Shown here: one piece after another, positions 43,732 to 52,040 of the stretch
Layout: every line of letters starts with the position of its first letter
Numbering within the stretch: the stretch's first letter is position 1
Assembly: GCA_949291945.1 (NCBI GenBank)
Contig: CASEXH010000003.1
Location: 62,001 to 126,000 of the forward strand
Length of the DNA stretch: 64,000 bases
DNA from: an uncultured Bacillota bacterium
GTDB lineage: Bacteria; Bacillota; Clostridia; Lachnospirales; Lachnospiraceae
Reading direction: 5' to 3'
Made by a program: the position numbers and the translations under genes
Notes under the pieces: generated by a model
Seen by the model: the letters and a program-made list of their open reading frames with translations, nothing else
What the model was told of the DNA's origin: nothing
The model's database searches: none

Positions 43732-44178
43732 CTAAGCTTCTTTAACGACCACTTTTAACTGAGCGGTTACCTGAGGATGAAGCTTTACAGGCACCATGGT
43801 AGTTCCCAGCTCCTTAATAGGAGAAGCCAGCTGCATTTTTTTCTTGTCAATATCGTATCCCAGCTGTGCCTTAGCAGCTTCAGAAATTTCCTTTGAGGAT
43901 ACAGAACCGAAGGTCCGTCCGTTCTCCCCTACTTTGATGCTTACAGTTACTTCTTTTGTCTCCAGCTCTGCCTTAAAAGCTTTGGCCGCCTCCAGATTTT
44001 CCTTGGCAACCTTCTCTTCATGGGCTTTCTGGAGTTTCAGATCATTGATATTCTTGGGCGTAGCCTCTACAGCCAGTTTCTTTGGAAACAGCATATTTCT
44101 GGCATAGCCGTCGCTTACATTTACAATATCTCCTTTTTTTCCCTGCGCTTTTACGTCTTCCAGTAAAATTACTTTCAT
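43732..44178 (-). CDS. rplI: 50S ribosomal protein L9
   Basis: L9 binds 23S rRNA and extends from the L1 stalk base. The 148-residue protein has the classic N-terminal domain ([34 protein letters not shown]), a long connecting helix and the C-terminal domain ([12 protein letters not shown]). The ATG overlaps the gdpP stop as ATGA. Confidence 0.97.
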   Translation of the reverse strand: MKVILLEDVKAQGKKGDIVNVSDGYARNMLFPKKLAVEATPKNINDLKLQKAHEEKVAKENLEAAKAFKAELETKEVTVSIKVGENGRTFGSVSSKEISEAAKAQLGYDIDKKKMQLASPIKELGTTMVPVKLHPQVTAQLKVVVKEA

Positions 44179-46220
44179 ATTACTATGTCTCCTTCATTAA
44201 TCATCTGGTCAATTGTGATCTTTAGCTGTGAAATAGCTTCCTCTACAGTAGCACCGGGAAGCTGGGTTCCCGCCATATTGATATGTCCGCCGCCGCCCAT
44301 ACGCTCCATGATCAGCTGGACGTTTACTTCATCAATGGCTCTTGCGCTGATATAGATCTTATTCTGATAATCTGTCAGAACAAAGGTTGCCTTGATACTG
44401 TCAATATTCAGCAGCTCATTGGCGGCCTGAGAGGCCACTACAGTAGGACTGTCTATTCCCTCTGCGGGGCAGACTGCTATGGCAAAGCAGCCTCTGTAAT
44501 TTTCCACATGGCGGATTGCTTCCGCCTTGGCCCGGTATGACTGGATATCGTCCCGGAACATCTTCCGCACTCTTGTCACATCAGCACCGCATCTTCTAAG
44601 GAAAGCCGCCGCCTCAAAGGTCCGCACACCAGTCTTGGAAGTGAAATTGTTGGTGTCAATAATGATTCCCGAATACAATGCATCTGCCTCAATATTGTAG
44701 ATACGGATATCATCTGAAAAATACTGAAGAATCTCCGCTACCATTTCACAGGCAGAAGAAGCATAAGGCTCTATATAAGAAAGCACTGCATTCTGGATCA
44801 CCTCGCTGCCCTGTCTGTGATGGTCAAGTACCACAATAGTCTTACTCATGTGGAGCAGATCCTCACATTCTGTATAACTGGGCTTATTAGTATCCACTAC
44901 TACCACAACTGTATTATCGTCTACAATATCTCTGGCCTCGTCACTGTTGATAAACATATTTTCATCATAATCCGGATTGTCCTTGAAAGTCTGGATGATC
45001 GGTCTTACAGACATGGTAGGATTATTCACTACAATGTGAGTTTTCTTATTCAGGGATTTGGCCGCCCGGTAAATACCGATGCCGGCACCGATAGAATCCA
45101 CATCCGGGATCTTATGCCCCATAACCACAACCTTATCTTTGCTCACCATAAACTCTCTGAGAGCATGGGCTTTTACACGGGCTTTTACACGGGTACTCTT
45201 GCCCATCTGCTGGGACTTCCCGCCAAAGTAGGTCATCTGGTCACGGTCTTTGATCACTACCTGGTCGCCGCCCCGGCCAAGAGCCAGGTCAATGGCAATA
45301 CGGGCATACTCATAATTCTGGGAATAGCTTGGGGCATTGATACCGATACCAATACTGATGGTCACTGCCATATCGTTGCCGATATTAACCGTCTTTACAT
45401 CCTCCAGGATATTGAATCGTTTTTTCTTCAATTCCTCCAGAGAACGCTGGCGCATGACAAGAATAAATTTATCTTTCTCCAGCTTTTTGATCAGTCCGTC
45501 TACCTCGCCGAAATACTTATTCAGCTTTCTCTCGATCAAGGCCACCAAAAGAGATCTTCTTACTTCCTCTACACTGTTCAGAGCTTCCTCATAGTTATCC
45601 AGATACAGCAGCCCTGTTACCAGCTTCTCGTCTTCTTTCTGGCGAATGTACCGGTTTAGTTCCGTCTCATCAAAAAGATACAATGCGGTCAGATCATTAT
45701 GTCCCTCCGTTTCTACCAGACCGGATTCCTTCAGAAGCCGCTGAATAGATATGGGGCGCATCACAGCCCGATAATCTTTTTCCTCATACTGAAAGGTTGC
45801 TTCCGCCTCATTCTCCCTGGGCAGCTTGTCTTTGGTCAGTTCAGGAAAAAGATTGGTCACTGACTTCCGGTATCTCCGGTTCTTTCCGGAAAGAGCAGCA
45901 AATGCGTCATTCATCCACAGGATCTTTCCACTGTAATCCAGCAGCGCATATGGTACGATAAATTCCTTCAGCAGGGTTTTCTGCACCTGCCCGTATTGTG
46001 TAGCGAAGGAGATCAGTTCGTTCATAATGACTGCTCTGCTGTGAAAATACAGAAAAACCACGATCAAAATATAAGCCGCAACAAAAACACTCACCAAAGC
46101 ACCGGCTTTTCTATTGACTGTGAATACCAGAATGTCCATGATCACCAGCAAAATTGTCAGTATCAGGGGCCACTGCATATAATACTTCAACTGGCCTTTA
46201 ATTCTTATTTTTCCGTCCAT
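44175..46220 (-). CDS. gdpP: Cyclic-di-AMP phosphodiesterase GdpP
   Basis: GdpP hydrolyses c-di-AMP to pApA and so controls osmotic and wall homeostasis. ATG 46220 (MDGKIRIKG) gives 681 residues with an aggtg site. It has two TM helices (about 17-60), a PAS domain (about 75-160), a degenerate GGDEF domain (about 165-300) and the DHH/DHHA1 phosphodiesterase (about 330-680) with [26 protein letters not shown] and [11 protein letters not shown]. The gdpP-rplI-dnaB order is conserved in Bacillota. Confidence 0.95.
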   Translation of the reverse strand: MDGKIRIKGQLKYYMQWPLILTILLVIMDILVFTVNRKAGALVSVFVAAYILIVVFLYFHSRAVIMNELISFATQYGQVQKTLLKEFIVPYALLDYSGKILWMNDAFAALSGKNRRYRKSVTNLFPELTKDKLPRENEAEATFQYEEKDYRAVMRPISIQRLLKESGLVETEGHNDLTALYLFDETELNRYIRQKEDEKLVTGLLYLDNYEEALNSVEEVRRSLLVALIERKLNKYFGEVDGLIKKLEKDKFILVMRQRSLEELKKKRFNILEDVKTVNIGNDMAVTISIGIGINAPSYSQNYEYARIAIDLALGRGGDQVVIKDRDQMTYFGGKSQQMGKSTRVKARVKAHALREFMVSKDKVVVMGHKIPDVDSIGAGIGIYRAAKSLNKKTHIVVNNPTMSVRPIIQTFKDNPDYDENMFINSDEARDIVDDNTVVVVVDTNKPSYTECEDLLHMSKTIVVLDHHRQGSEVIQNAVLSYIEPYASSACEMVAEILQYFSDDIRIYNIEADALYSGIIIDTNNFTSKTGVRTFEAAAFLRRCGADVTRVRKMFRDDIQSYRAKAEAIRHVENYRGCFAIAVCPAEGIDSPTVVASQAANELLNIDSIKATFVLTDYQNKIYISARAIDEVNVQLIMERMGGGGHINMAGTQLPGATVEEAISQLKITIDQMINEGDIVI

Positions 46221-46284
46221 GATTTCACCTGCCTGCATTTTAAAATGCCATTTAACAGTCCTCCATTATTAGATATTCTGATAT

Positions 46285-46313
46285 ATTATACCATTATTTT
46301 AATAGCAGTACAA
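46285..46313 (-). promoter_or_regulatory. Sigma-A promoter for gdpP-rplI-dnaB
   Basis: TTGTAC, a 17-bp spacer and TATAAT lie about 65 nt before gdpP. Between them a GGAGG site precedes a three-codon reading frame, ATGGCATTTTAA. Confidence 0.8.
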
Positions 46314-46374
46314 CTAATTTTCTGCCGGAGAACACCCTGTGAAGCATATTCTCAGCCCGAAAACACCTTCACAG

Positions 46375-46407
46375 TAAAAAAGGCGTACCGCCTAAGCAGT
46401 ACGCCCG
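46375..46407 (-). terminator. Terminator of rpsF-ssb-rpsR
   Basis: GGCGTAC pairs with GTACGCC on the minus strand and is followed by TTTTTT, 11 nt after rpsR. Confidence 0.88.
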
Positions 46408-46417
46408 TATATTTCAA

Positions 46418-46681
46418 TTAGTCCTGTACATAAGGCATGATTGCCATATGTCTTGCTCTCTTGATCTCTACTGTCAAAGCTCTCTGATGCTTTGCACAGT
46501 TTCCTGTGATTCTTCTGGGAAGAATCTTTCCTCTCTCAGAAACGTATCTTTTTAATTTATTTGCGTCCTTATAGCTGATCTCGTTGTTTTCCTGTCCGCA
46601 GAATACACAAACTTTTTTTCTTCTGCGTCCTCCTCTTCTCTTCATTGGAGAATCCGGTCTGTTACCTTTTTCGTAAGCCAT
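46418..46681 (-). CDS. rpsR: 30S ribosomal protein S18
   Basis: S18 pairs with S6 on the 30S platform. The 87-residue protein has the typical core [20 protein letters not shown] and [18 protein letters not shown]. An N-terminal Cys pair (CVFCG) indicates the zinc-binding form. It is the last gene of the rpsF-ssb-rpsR operon. Confidence 0.97.
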   Translation of the reverse strand: MAYEKGNRPDSPMKRRGGRRRKKVCVFCGQENNEISYKDANKLKRYVSERGKILPRRITGNCAKHQRALTVEIKRARHMAIMPYVQD

Positions 46682-46714
46682 GGTCTTTACCTCCTATCAA
46701 TATCTGCCGTCCTT

Positions 46715-47170
46715 TTAGCTGAAGGGCAGCTCCTCGTCAATCCCGTCCGGAATATTCATGAATCCATCTGCTGATGCAATGCTTGGAGAAGGTGCCTCTG
46801 AAGGTGCGGTCGCTCCTGCGGGAGCCCGTCCCACATGGCTGTCGCTTACAGCCTTGCTTTCAGCGAATTCCTGTTCCTCCACTACCACATCGGTGGTGTA
46901 GACTTTGTTGCCATCCCGGTTGGTATAGCTTCCGGTCTGGATCCGTCCTGTTACCAGGATCTTAATTCCCTGACGGAAATATTTCTCTGCAAACTCTGCC
47001 TGTCTGCCAAATGCCACACAACCGATAAAATCAGCCGTAGCATCTCCGTCTCTCTTAAAACGACGGTCAACAGCCAGTGTGTATCTTGCAACTGCCGTTG
47101 CATTCTCTCCTGCGGAATATCTTACCTCAGGATCTCTTGTCAAACGACCCATTAAAATTACTTTATTCAT
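46715..47170 (-). CDS. ssb: Single-stranded DNA-binding protein
   Basis: SSB coats single-stranded DNA in replication and repair. The 151-residue protein has the OB fold (MNKVILMGRLTRDPEVRYSA to about 108), a Gly/Ala/Pro/Ser linker and the acidic interaction tip DEELPFS at the C terminus. It lies between rpsF and rpsR, the usual Bacillota order. Confidence 0.97.
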   Translation of the reverse strand: MNKVILMGRLTRDPEVRYSAGENATAVARYTLAVDRRFKRDGDATADFIGCVAFGRQAEFAEKYFRQGIKILVTGRIQTGSYTNRDGNKVYTTDVVVEEQEFAESKAVSDSHVGRAPAGATAPSEAPSPSIASADGFMNIPDGIDEELPFS

Positions 47171-47250
47171 ATAATCACCTCATATAATACTCAAATATAC
47201 GTTATTCAGAATCAGTAATTTTAAATGGATTCTGATATGCGGTCTGCGGA

Positions 47251-47538
47251 TTACGCTTCTTTTTTCACAACTAAATATCTTAACACATTATCCATAATGC
47301 GGACATGACGTTCGATCTCAGCAGGTGCTGTAGCGTCAGCCTCAAACTGGATGAAGTAGTAATATCCCTCGCGCATTTTCTGGATCTCGTAAGCTAATCT
47401 CTTCTTACCCCATTCTTCAACTTCTGTGATGTTTCCGTTGTAGCGGGTGATATAGCCTTTTGCCTTTTCTACTACTTCCGCACGAGCTTCATCTTCCAGC
47501 TTTGCATTAACGACTAATGCTAATTCGTATTTGTTCAT
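47251..47538 (-). CDS. rpsF: 30S ribosomal protein S6
   Basis: S6 is a primary partner of S18 on the 30S platform. The 95-residue sequence is canonical: MNKYELALVVNAKLEDEARA, VEEWGKKRLAYEIQKMREGY and HVRIMDNVLRYLVV. aaaggagg precedes the ATG. It heads the operon, with a promoter and leader of about 100 nt upstream. Confidence 0.97.
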   Translation of the reverse strand: MNKYELALVVNAKLEDEARAEVVEKAKGYITRYNGNITEVEEWGKKRLAYEIQKMREGYYYFIQFEADATAPAEIERHVRIMDNVLRYLVVKKEA

Positions 47539-47544
47539 GCTTGT

Positions 47545-47640
47545 TGTACCTCCTTTTGGTCTTTTGGCCCCCTGACATTTTCAGGGAACAAGGATTGCAG
47601 AAAGTGTCGGGAAACACTTTTCTGTCCTGAAATAATATAT
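47545..47640 (-). promoter_or_regulatory. Possible S6:S18 autoregulatory leader
   Basis: The rpsF 5' untranslated region folds into AAAGTGT...ACACTTT and CCCTGA...TCAGGG hairpins before the ribosome binding site. rpsF leaders in many bacteria bind the S6:S18 pair, but I cannot confirm the consensus binding motif here. Confidence 0.35.
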
Positions 47641-47651
47641 CACGGTTGCTT

Positions 47652-47680
47652 ATTTTAACATAAGACCAAGAGATATTCAA
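47652..47680 (-). promoter_or_regulatory. Sigma-A promoter for rpsF-ssb-rpsR
   Basis: TTGAAT, a 17-bp spacer and TAAAAT overlap the 3' end of the DUF951 gene. Confidence 0.75.
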
Positions 47681-47865
47681 GCCTTTTTTTTCAATTCTTT
47701 GGTACTTTTTTCCACAGCTTTTCTGGCGATCATAATCTGATGGCCGCAGCCGGTACACTTCAGTCTAAAATCCGCCCCTACTCTCAGAATCTCCCATTCA
47801 CTGCTTCCGCAGGGATGTTGTTTTTTTAATCTGACGATGTCCCCTACTTCGTAATCAAACTTCAT
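47677..47865 (-). CDS. DUF951 small protein
   Basis: This 62-residue protein is a DUF951 family member: MKFDYEVGDIVRLKKQHPCG, WEILRVGADFRLKCTGCGH and IMIARKAVEKS. Three Cys could bind zinc. Its function is unknown, but it is broadly conserved near rpsF in Bacillota. ATG 47865 follows gaggag. It lies 11 nt after the sirtuin gene. Confidence 0.9.
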   Translation of the reverse strand: MKFDYEVGDIVRLKKQHPCGSSEWEILRVGADFRLKCTGCGHQIMIARKAVEKSTKELKKKA

Positions 47866-47876
47866 AATTCTCCTCA

Positions 47877-48602
47877 TCACTCCTGTATCTGTGCAAATAC
47901 TTCTCCGATAGACTGGCTGATCACCAGTTCTGCCATACTGTCCCGGGGTGTGGAATCTCTGTTTATTACCACCAGATGACTGCCTCTGAAATAATCAATG
48001 AGGGAAGCTGCCGGATAAACAGAAAGGGAGGTACCGCCTATGATCATAACTTCCGCCTGAGAAATGGCTCTGACAGATTCCTGGATCACATGGGAATCCA
48101 GAGCTTCCTCATAGAGGACCACATCGGGCTTAACGATCCCGTCGCATTTCGGACACCGGGGCACTCCCCGAGTGCTTTTGATATATTCCACATCATAAAA
48201 GGCTCCGCATTTCATGCAATGATTCCGGTAAACGCTGCCATGAAGTTCCAGGACTTTTTTACTTCCCGCCAGCTGGTGAAGATTATCAATATTCTGGGTG
48301 ATCACTGCCTTCAGTTTTCCTGTTCCCTCCAGGGCCGCCAGCTTTTTGTGCGCCGGATTAGGCTTGGCCTCACAGAGCATTTTTGCCCGGTAGAAACGAT
48401 AAAACTCCTCCGGATTTTTCATAAAAAAACTGTGGCTTAAGATCACCTCCGGGGGATAATCCCACTGCTGATGGTACAGGCCGTCCACACTACGGAAATC
48501 CGGTATCCCGCTTTCCGTAGAAACCCCTGCTCCTCCGAAAAAAACAATATTGCTGCTCTCTGAAATAATTTTCTGCAGTTCACCCACAGGATCTTTTTTC
48601 AT
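47877..48602 (-). CDS. NAD-dependent protein deacylase (sirtuin, CobB/SrtN)
   Basis: This enzyme removes acyl groups from lysines using NAD. The 241-residue protein has the Rossmann motif GGAGVSTESGIPDFRS (about 23-38), the QNIDNLH segment with catalytic LHGS, and a zinc set CMKC...CPKC. It is a class U or III-like bacterial sirtuin. It is co-directional with DUF951 (11 nt) and lies 37 nt after the sortase gene. Confidence 0.94.
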   Translation of the reverse strand: MKKDPVGELQKIISESSNIVFFGGAGVSTESGIPDFRSVDGLYHQQWDYPPEVILSHSFFMKNPEEFYRFYRAKMLCEAKPNPAHKKLAALEGTGKLKAVITQNIDNLHQLAGSKKVLELHGSVYRNHCMKCGAFYDVEYIKSTRGVPRCPKCDGIVKPDVVLYEEALDSHVIQESVRAISQAEVMIIGGTSLSVYPAASLIDYFRGSHLVVINRDSTPRDSMAELVISQSIGEVFAQIQE

Positions 48603-48639
48603 AACTGTCCCTCCTGGTCTTTTTTATACTTGCAAATTC

Positions 48640-49428
48640 TTAATATTCTCCCTCTCTTCTTGCCTGAACCACAAAACGGGTGGCATCATTCCCTGTACAG
48701 GTAGAAAGAGTTATGATCTTGTCCTCTTTTGTCACATCCACTCCAAAATCCACCAGAGACTGGGCCTTCATACTGTCCAGATACTGCTGGAACTGCTGAT
48801 CAGGAGCAGAAAATAATGTATACACCTCTCCTGCCGCATCTACCACATGGCTGGAAAAAATCTCATATCGGTAGTTCTTATCCGGCGTACATATCCATAT
48901 ATACCGTCCAGGCAGGGAATCCTGGCTCTGGAAATACTTTCTGAGAGTTCCAAACATGGAACCGTTTCTCATATTATGTCCGTAAATGATAGTATTGCAG
49001 TCCTGAAAGTCACTGCTGTTGGTATACTCGATAAATATGGAGCCTGCGGAATTAGAGTTTCTTTCAAAGGTATGATGAAGATAGTAATCATTGTCTGTTC
49101 CCTTCATCACCGGATAGCTGATCTCTGTTCCCTCAATCTGTATCCATGCAATAATATCCTGGTTGATTGCCGTCAGACTCTCCCAGTCTACCTCAGGAGG
49201 CACCGGTCGATCCACTGCTTCACCCTCCAGTAACTCATCCGTCTCCTCCTGAGGTTCCTCCTGAACGTATTCCCGGATACGGTCATATTCCTGGGTTCCC
49301 GCCCGATATTCCAGAAATATCCGCCCCAGCTGTACAGCTGAAAACACAAATACACAGGCAGCAATGACTACTACAATGTACCGGAAAATGTCACCTGCTG
49401 TTTTCTTTTTTTTCTTACCTCTGCTCAT
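48640..49428 (-). CDS. srtB: Class B sortase
   Basis: This membrane transpeptidase anchors proteins to peptidoglycan. The 262-residue protein has a basic N terminus, a signal anchor (about 15-38) and the sortase domain with His151 (YGHNM), Cys244 (LSTCTG) and Arg251 (RFVVQAR). AWIQIEGTEISYPVMKGTDN is the class B N-terminal region. No protein with an evident NPxTN-type sorting signal is seen in the window. It lies 17 nt after the zinc-ribbon gene. Confidence 0.93.
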   Translation of the reverse strand: MSRGKKKKKTAGDIFRYIVVVIAACVFVFSAVQLGRIFLEYRAGTQEYDRIREYVQEEPQEETDELLEGEAVDRPVPPEVDWESLTAINQDIIAWIQIEGTEISYPVMKGTDNDYYLHHTFERNSNSAGSIFIEYTNSSDFQDCNTIIYGHNMRNGSMFGTLRKYFQSQDSLPGRYIWICTPDKNYRYEIFSSHVVDAAGEVYTLFSAPDQQFQQYLDSMKAQSLVDFGVDVTKEDKIITLSTCTGNDATRFVVQARREGEY

Positions 49429-49445
49429 ATTCCGCTCCTGTCTAT

Positions 49446-50645
49446 TTAATACAAGTTGTCATAAAATCCGTTGTAATCCTCCGAAACAATACCGCTGCTG
49501 GGTACCAGCCGGCATGAATAGCCCTCAGAGTTCACAGTTGCCCCCTCCGGAAGGACCACATTTTTATATACGGAGCAATATGCCGGATATTCTGACGTAG
49601 GAGTTTTCTCCATCATAACTCCAAAAGAATAATAGGACTGTTCTCCATCACTGTATGGATCTTCATAAGGAATCTCATATGTAACATATCCAAAGTCTTC
49701 TCCCACTGCCTCAATGTCATAGGTTCCTGCCGGGAAATCTATCCCTGCTGTCTTAGTGCCGCTGACATCTATCGTCTCAGTAACCGGATTGTCTGTCCGT
49801 TCCTCCAAGTTCTGAGTTTGAGCATTCTCTGATACAAAAGACACCGGATTCATCCCATCCACACAGACCAGTGTTCCTGTAAACAGTGGAATCCCTTCTG
49901 CCCGTTCAATCTCGTATTCTTCTGTCCCGAAAGATTCCCTTCTGTAGATGGAATGGGTATTGTCATGGACTTCAAAACTGCTTCCCTCTGAGCCGGTTAC
50001 AGTATATTCTCCCTCCGGTATGTCGGTTCCTACCATATACATTCCTGCCGGAAGCTGGCTGTCCCAGTGTTCTCCCTGAGCCGGAAGCTGTTCCTGTATT
50101 TCCTCATAATCATAGTTATAGCTTACTACAGCCCCGCTTCCGTCTGTGGCCTCCCGGATGAAGCCAAACACTGACATGCCTGCCGTTACCAGTATGAACA
50201 CCAGAATTATAACAGCCACCACAACCATTGTCTTGGAGGACTGGCTTTTTCTTCCTTTTGAAGCAGAAAAAGCACTCTTTATATTTTTAAAATCTGTACC
50301 CTGATAACGTCCGACCCCTGCCTGCTGCCGAAAGGCCTGGTTCCCGGGCTGCTGCCTGAAAGCTTTGGCTCCGGTCCCGGTCTTTGGAGCTGTCCCTTTA
50401 TTCTGTCCGGGACTTTCTGCTTTCCCCTTCCCGGCCCTTTTATTTTCATTCAACACCGGCTGTTTATATTGTTTTACCCCCTGCTCTGTATGAACATGAC
50501 TCATAGACTCCATGGAAGCATGATCGTATTTCGACCGATTCAGACAATCCCGGTACATTTCATCAGACTTTTGGTTGTTCATGCCGCACTCTGTGCAGAT
50601 ACCGTCTTTCAATTTTCCGCCGCAAAGGCTGCAGGTATACTTCAT
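49446..50645 (-). CDS. Unknown zinc-ribbon membrane protein with duplicated extracellular domain
   Basis: I do not recognise a named family. The 399-residue protein has an N-terminal zinc ribbon (CSLCGG...CTECG, residues 5-20), a long polar linker rich in Gln, Gly and Lys (about 25-135), one TM helix (VVVAVIILVFILVTAGMSVF, about 143-162) and two similar beta-rich extracellular units. These carry matching starts (YMVGTDIPEGEYTV and TAGIDFPAGTYDIEA). It is the first gene of a unit with sortase B and the sirtuin gene. A wall- or surface-sensing role is only inferred. Confidence 0.7.
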   Translation of the reverse strand: MKYTCSLCGGKLKDGICTECGMNNQKSDEMYRDCLNRSKYDHASMESMSHVHTEQGVKQYKQPVLNENKRAGKGKAESPGQNKGTAPKTGTGAKAFRQQPGNQAFRQQAGVGRYQGTDFKNIKSAFSASKGRKSQSSKTMVVVAVIILVFILVTAGMSVFGFIREATDGSGAVVSYNYDYEEIQEQLPAQGEHWDSQLPAGMYMVGTDIPEGEYTVTGSEGSSFEVHDNTHSIYRRESFGTEEYEIERAEGIPLFTGTLVCVDGMNPVSFVSENAQTQNLEERTDNPVTETIDVSGTKTAGIDFPAGTYDIEAVGEDFGYVTYEIPYEDPYSDGEQSYYSFGVMMEKTPTSEYPAYCSVYKNVVLPEGATVNSEGYSCRLVPSSGIVSEDYNGFYDNLY

Positions 50646-50714
50646 ATCTCACCCTCCCTCTCCCTTTTTTACCCATTTTAACATATTTTTTCAGGAACTA
50701 CACCTAAATCTGTG

Positions 50715-50752
50715 TAAAAAAGAAGCCAATGACCTCTCTCCTGTCACTGGCT
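50715..50752 (-). terminator. Terminator after tRNA-fMet
   Basis: GCCAGTGAC pairs with GTCATTGGC on the minus strand, followed by TTCTTTTTT. Confidence 0.85.
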
Positions 50753-50769
50753 TTTCTTCATACTTTAAA

Positions 50770-50843
50770 TAGCGGGAGTAGGATTTGAACCTACGACCTT
50801 TGGGTTATGAGCCCAACGAGCTTCCAGACTGCTCCACCCCGCG
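50770..50843 (-). tRNA. Initiator tRNA-fMet(CAT)
   Basis: The loop CTCATAA gives anticodon CAT, with the three G-C pairs (GGG/CCC) typical of initiators. The first base pair is C1-U72 (mismatch), another initiator mark. CCA is not encoded. Confidence 0.93.
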
Positions 50844-50865
50844 TCAATTATTTCTTATTAATATA

Positions 50866-50894
50866 AGTATAGTCCTCAGGCAGTACTTTGTCAA
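50866..50894 (-). promoter_or_regulatory. Sigma-A promoter for tRNA-fMet
   Basis: TTGACA, a 17-bp spacer and TATACT lie 22 nt before the tRNA. Confidence 0.88.
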
Positions 50895-51003
50895 GCCTAT
50901 GGCACTTTTTCTTGTTCCGGCAGATCATCTGTGTTATCTTTATCCTATGAATATGAAGACGTGGCATTAAACATATGTCACGGCTCCCAAAAAGGAGTAT
51001 GTT

Positions 51004-51921
51004 ATGAACCAGACTTCTAAATTAAAAGAACAAAAAGATCATGGAACTTCTGTATTTCCCTGCGGATTATATGAAGTTTTTGACGATGCTCCCTGGGACG
51101 GCGTAAAGCATCACTGGCATGACGAGATCGAAGTCCTCTATTTTATGAAAGGCAGTTTTAAAGTGACCATTAATATGGAAAGCTTTTCCATTGACCAGGA
51201 ATGTTTTTTCTTTGTCAATCCGGGAGAGATTCATTCTGTGGAAGTTTACACCCCTGCTGTAGAATCTGCTGTTGTATTTCATCCCTGCATCCTGAATTTC
51301 GAGCACTACGATCTTGCCCAAACCCAACTGCTCCAGCCCCTGACTAAAGGAGAAATCCAGCTCCCCCGTTTCCTGGACATAAACCATCCGGCGTTCTCCA
51401 GGATCAAGAAGGAATATCTGGATATCCTGAATGTCTTTCATCAGACCGGCTTCTTTCTCTCAGGAGAATATGAAACCGTTACCGAAGACGTGGCTTCTCA
51501 GCTTTTTATCCGGGCAGGGCTTCTGAAGATCCTGGGAACTCTTTCCTCTTTTTCCCTGCTGACCCATCCTGAAAAAACAGATGATTATCGGGTCCAGATC
51601 ATCAAGTCTTCCCTGGAATTTATCCGAAATCATTATCAGGAAAGGATTTACATACGGGCTCTGGCTGAAAATGCCAATATGAATGAGCAATATTTCTGTC
51701 GATTTTTCAAAAAAATACTTGGAAAATCCCCGATCACTTATATTAACGAATACCGGATCAAACAGGCTATTATCATTCTTCAGACCACTGATGAAGCCAT
51801 CATGGACATCTGTCTGGACTGCGGTTTTAATAATCTAGGGAATTTTCTCCGGGAATTTAAAAAGCACACCGGCTTCACTCCGCTTCAGTACCGTAAACAT
51901 TTTTCATCTAAAAAGTCATAA
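51004..51921 (+). CDS. AraC-family transcriptional regulator
   Basis: This 305-residue regulator probably activates the adjacent GH13 gene. The N-terminal cupin-like sensor (about 15-110; HHWHDEIEVLYFMKGSFKV) would bind a sugar. Two HTH motifs are at the C terminus (about 200-300), with IRALAENANMNEQYFCRFF and IMDICLDCGFNNLGNFLREF. aaaggag precedes the ATG. An imperfect inverted repeat GTGGCAT...ATGTCAC (50961-50981) sits in its leader. The GH13 gene follows after 119 nt. Confidence 0.92.
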   Translation: MNQTSKLKEQKDHGTSVFPCGLYEVFDDAPWDGVKHHWHDEIEVLYFMKGSFKVTINMESFSIDQECFFFVNPGEIHSVEVYTPAVESAVVFHPCILNFEHYDLAQTQLLQPLTKGEIQLPRFLDINHPAFSRIKKEYLDILNVFHQTGFFLSGEYETVTEDVASQLFIRAGLLKILGTLSSFSLLTHPEKTDDYRVQIIKSSLEFIRNHYQERIYIRALAENANMNEQYFCRFFKKILGKSPITYINEYRIKQAIIILQTTDEAIMDICLDCGFNNLGNFLREFKKHTGFTPLQYRKHFSSKKS

Positions 51922-52040
51922 TTTCGTAGTTTTTAATCAAATATTTGCAAGACCTCCATGACTTTCCACATTATAATGAGTTACCAGAAACAGGGAACTT
52001 AAGGGCCCGGCAGAATGAATATAACGGAGGTTACAGAACA

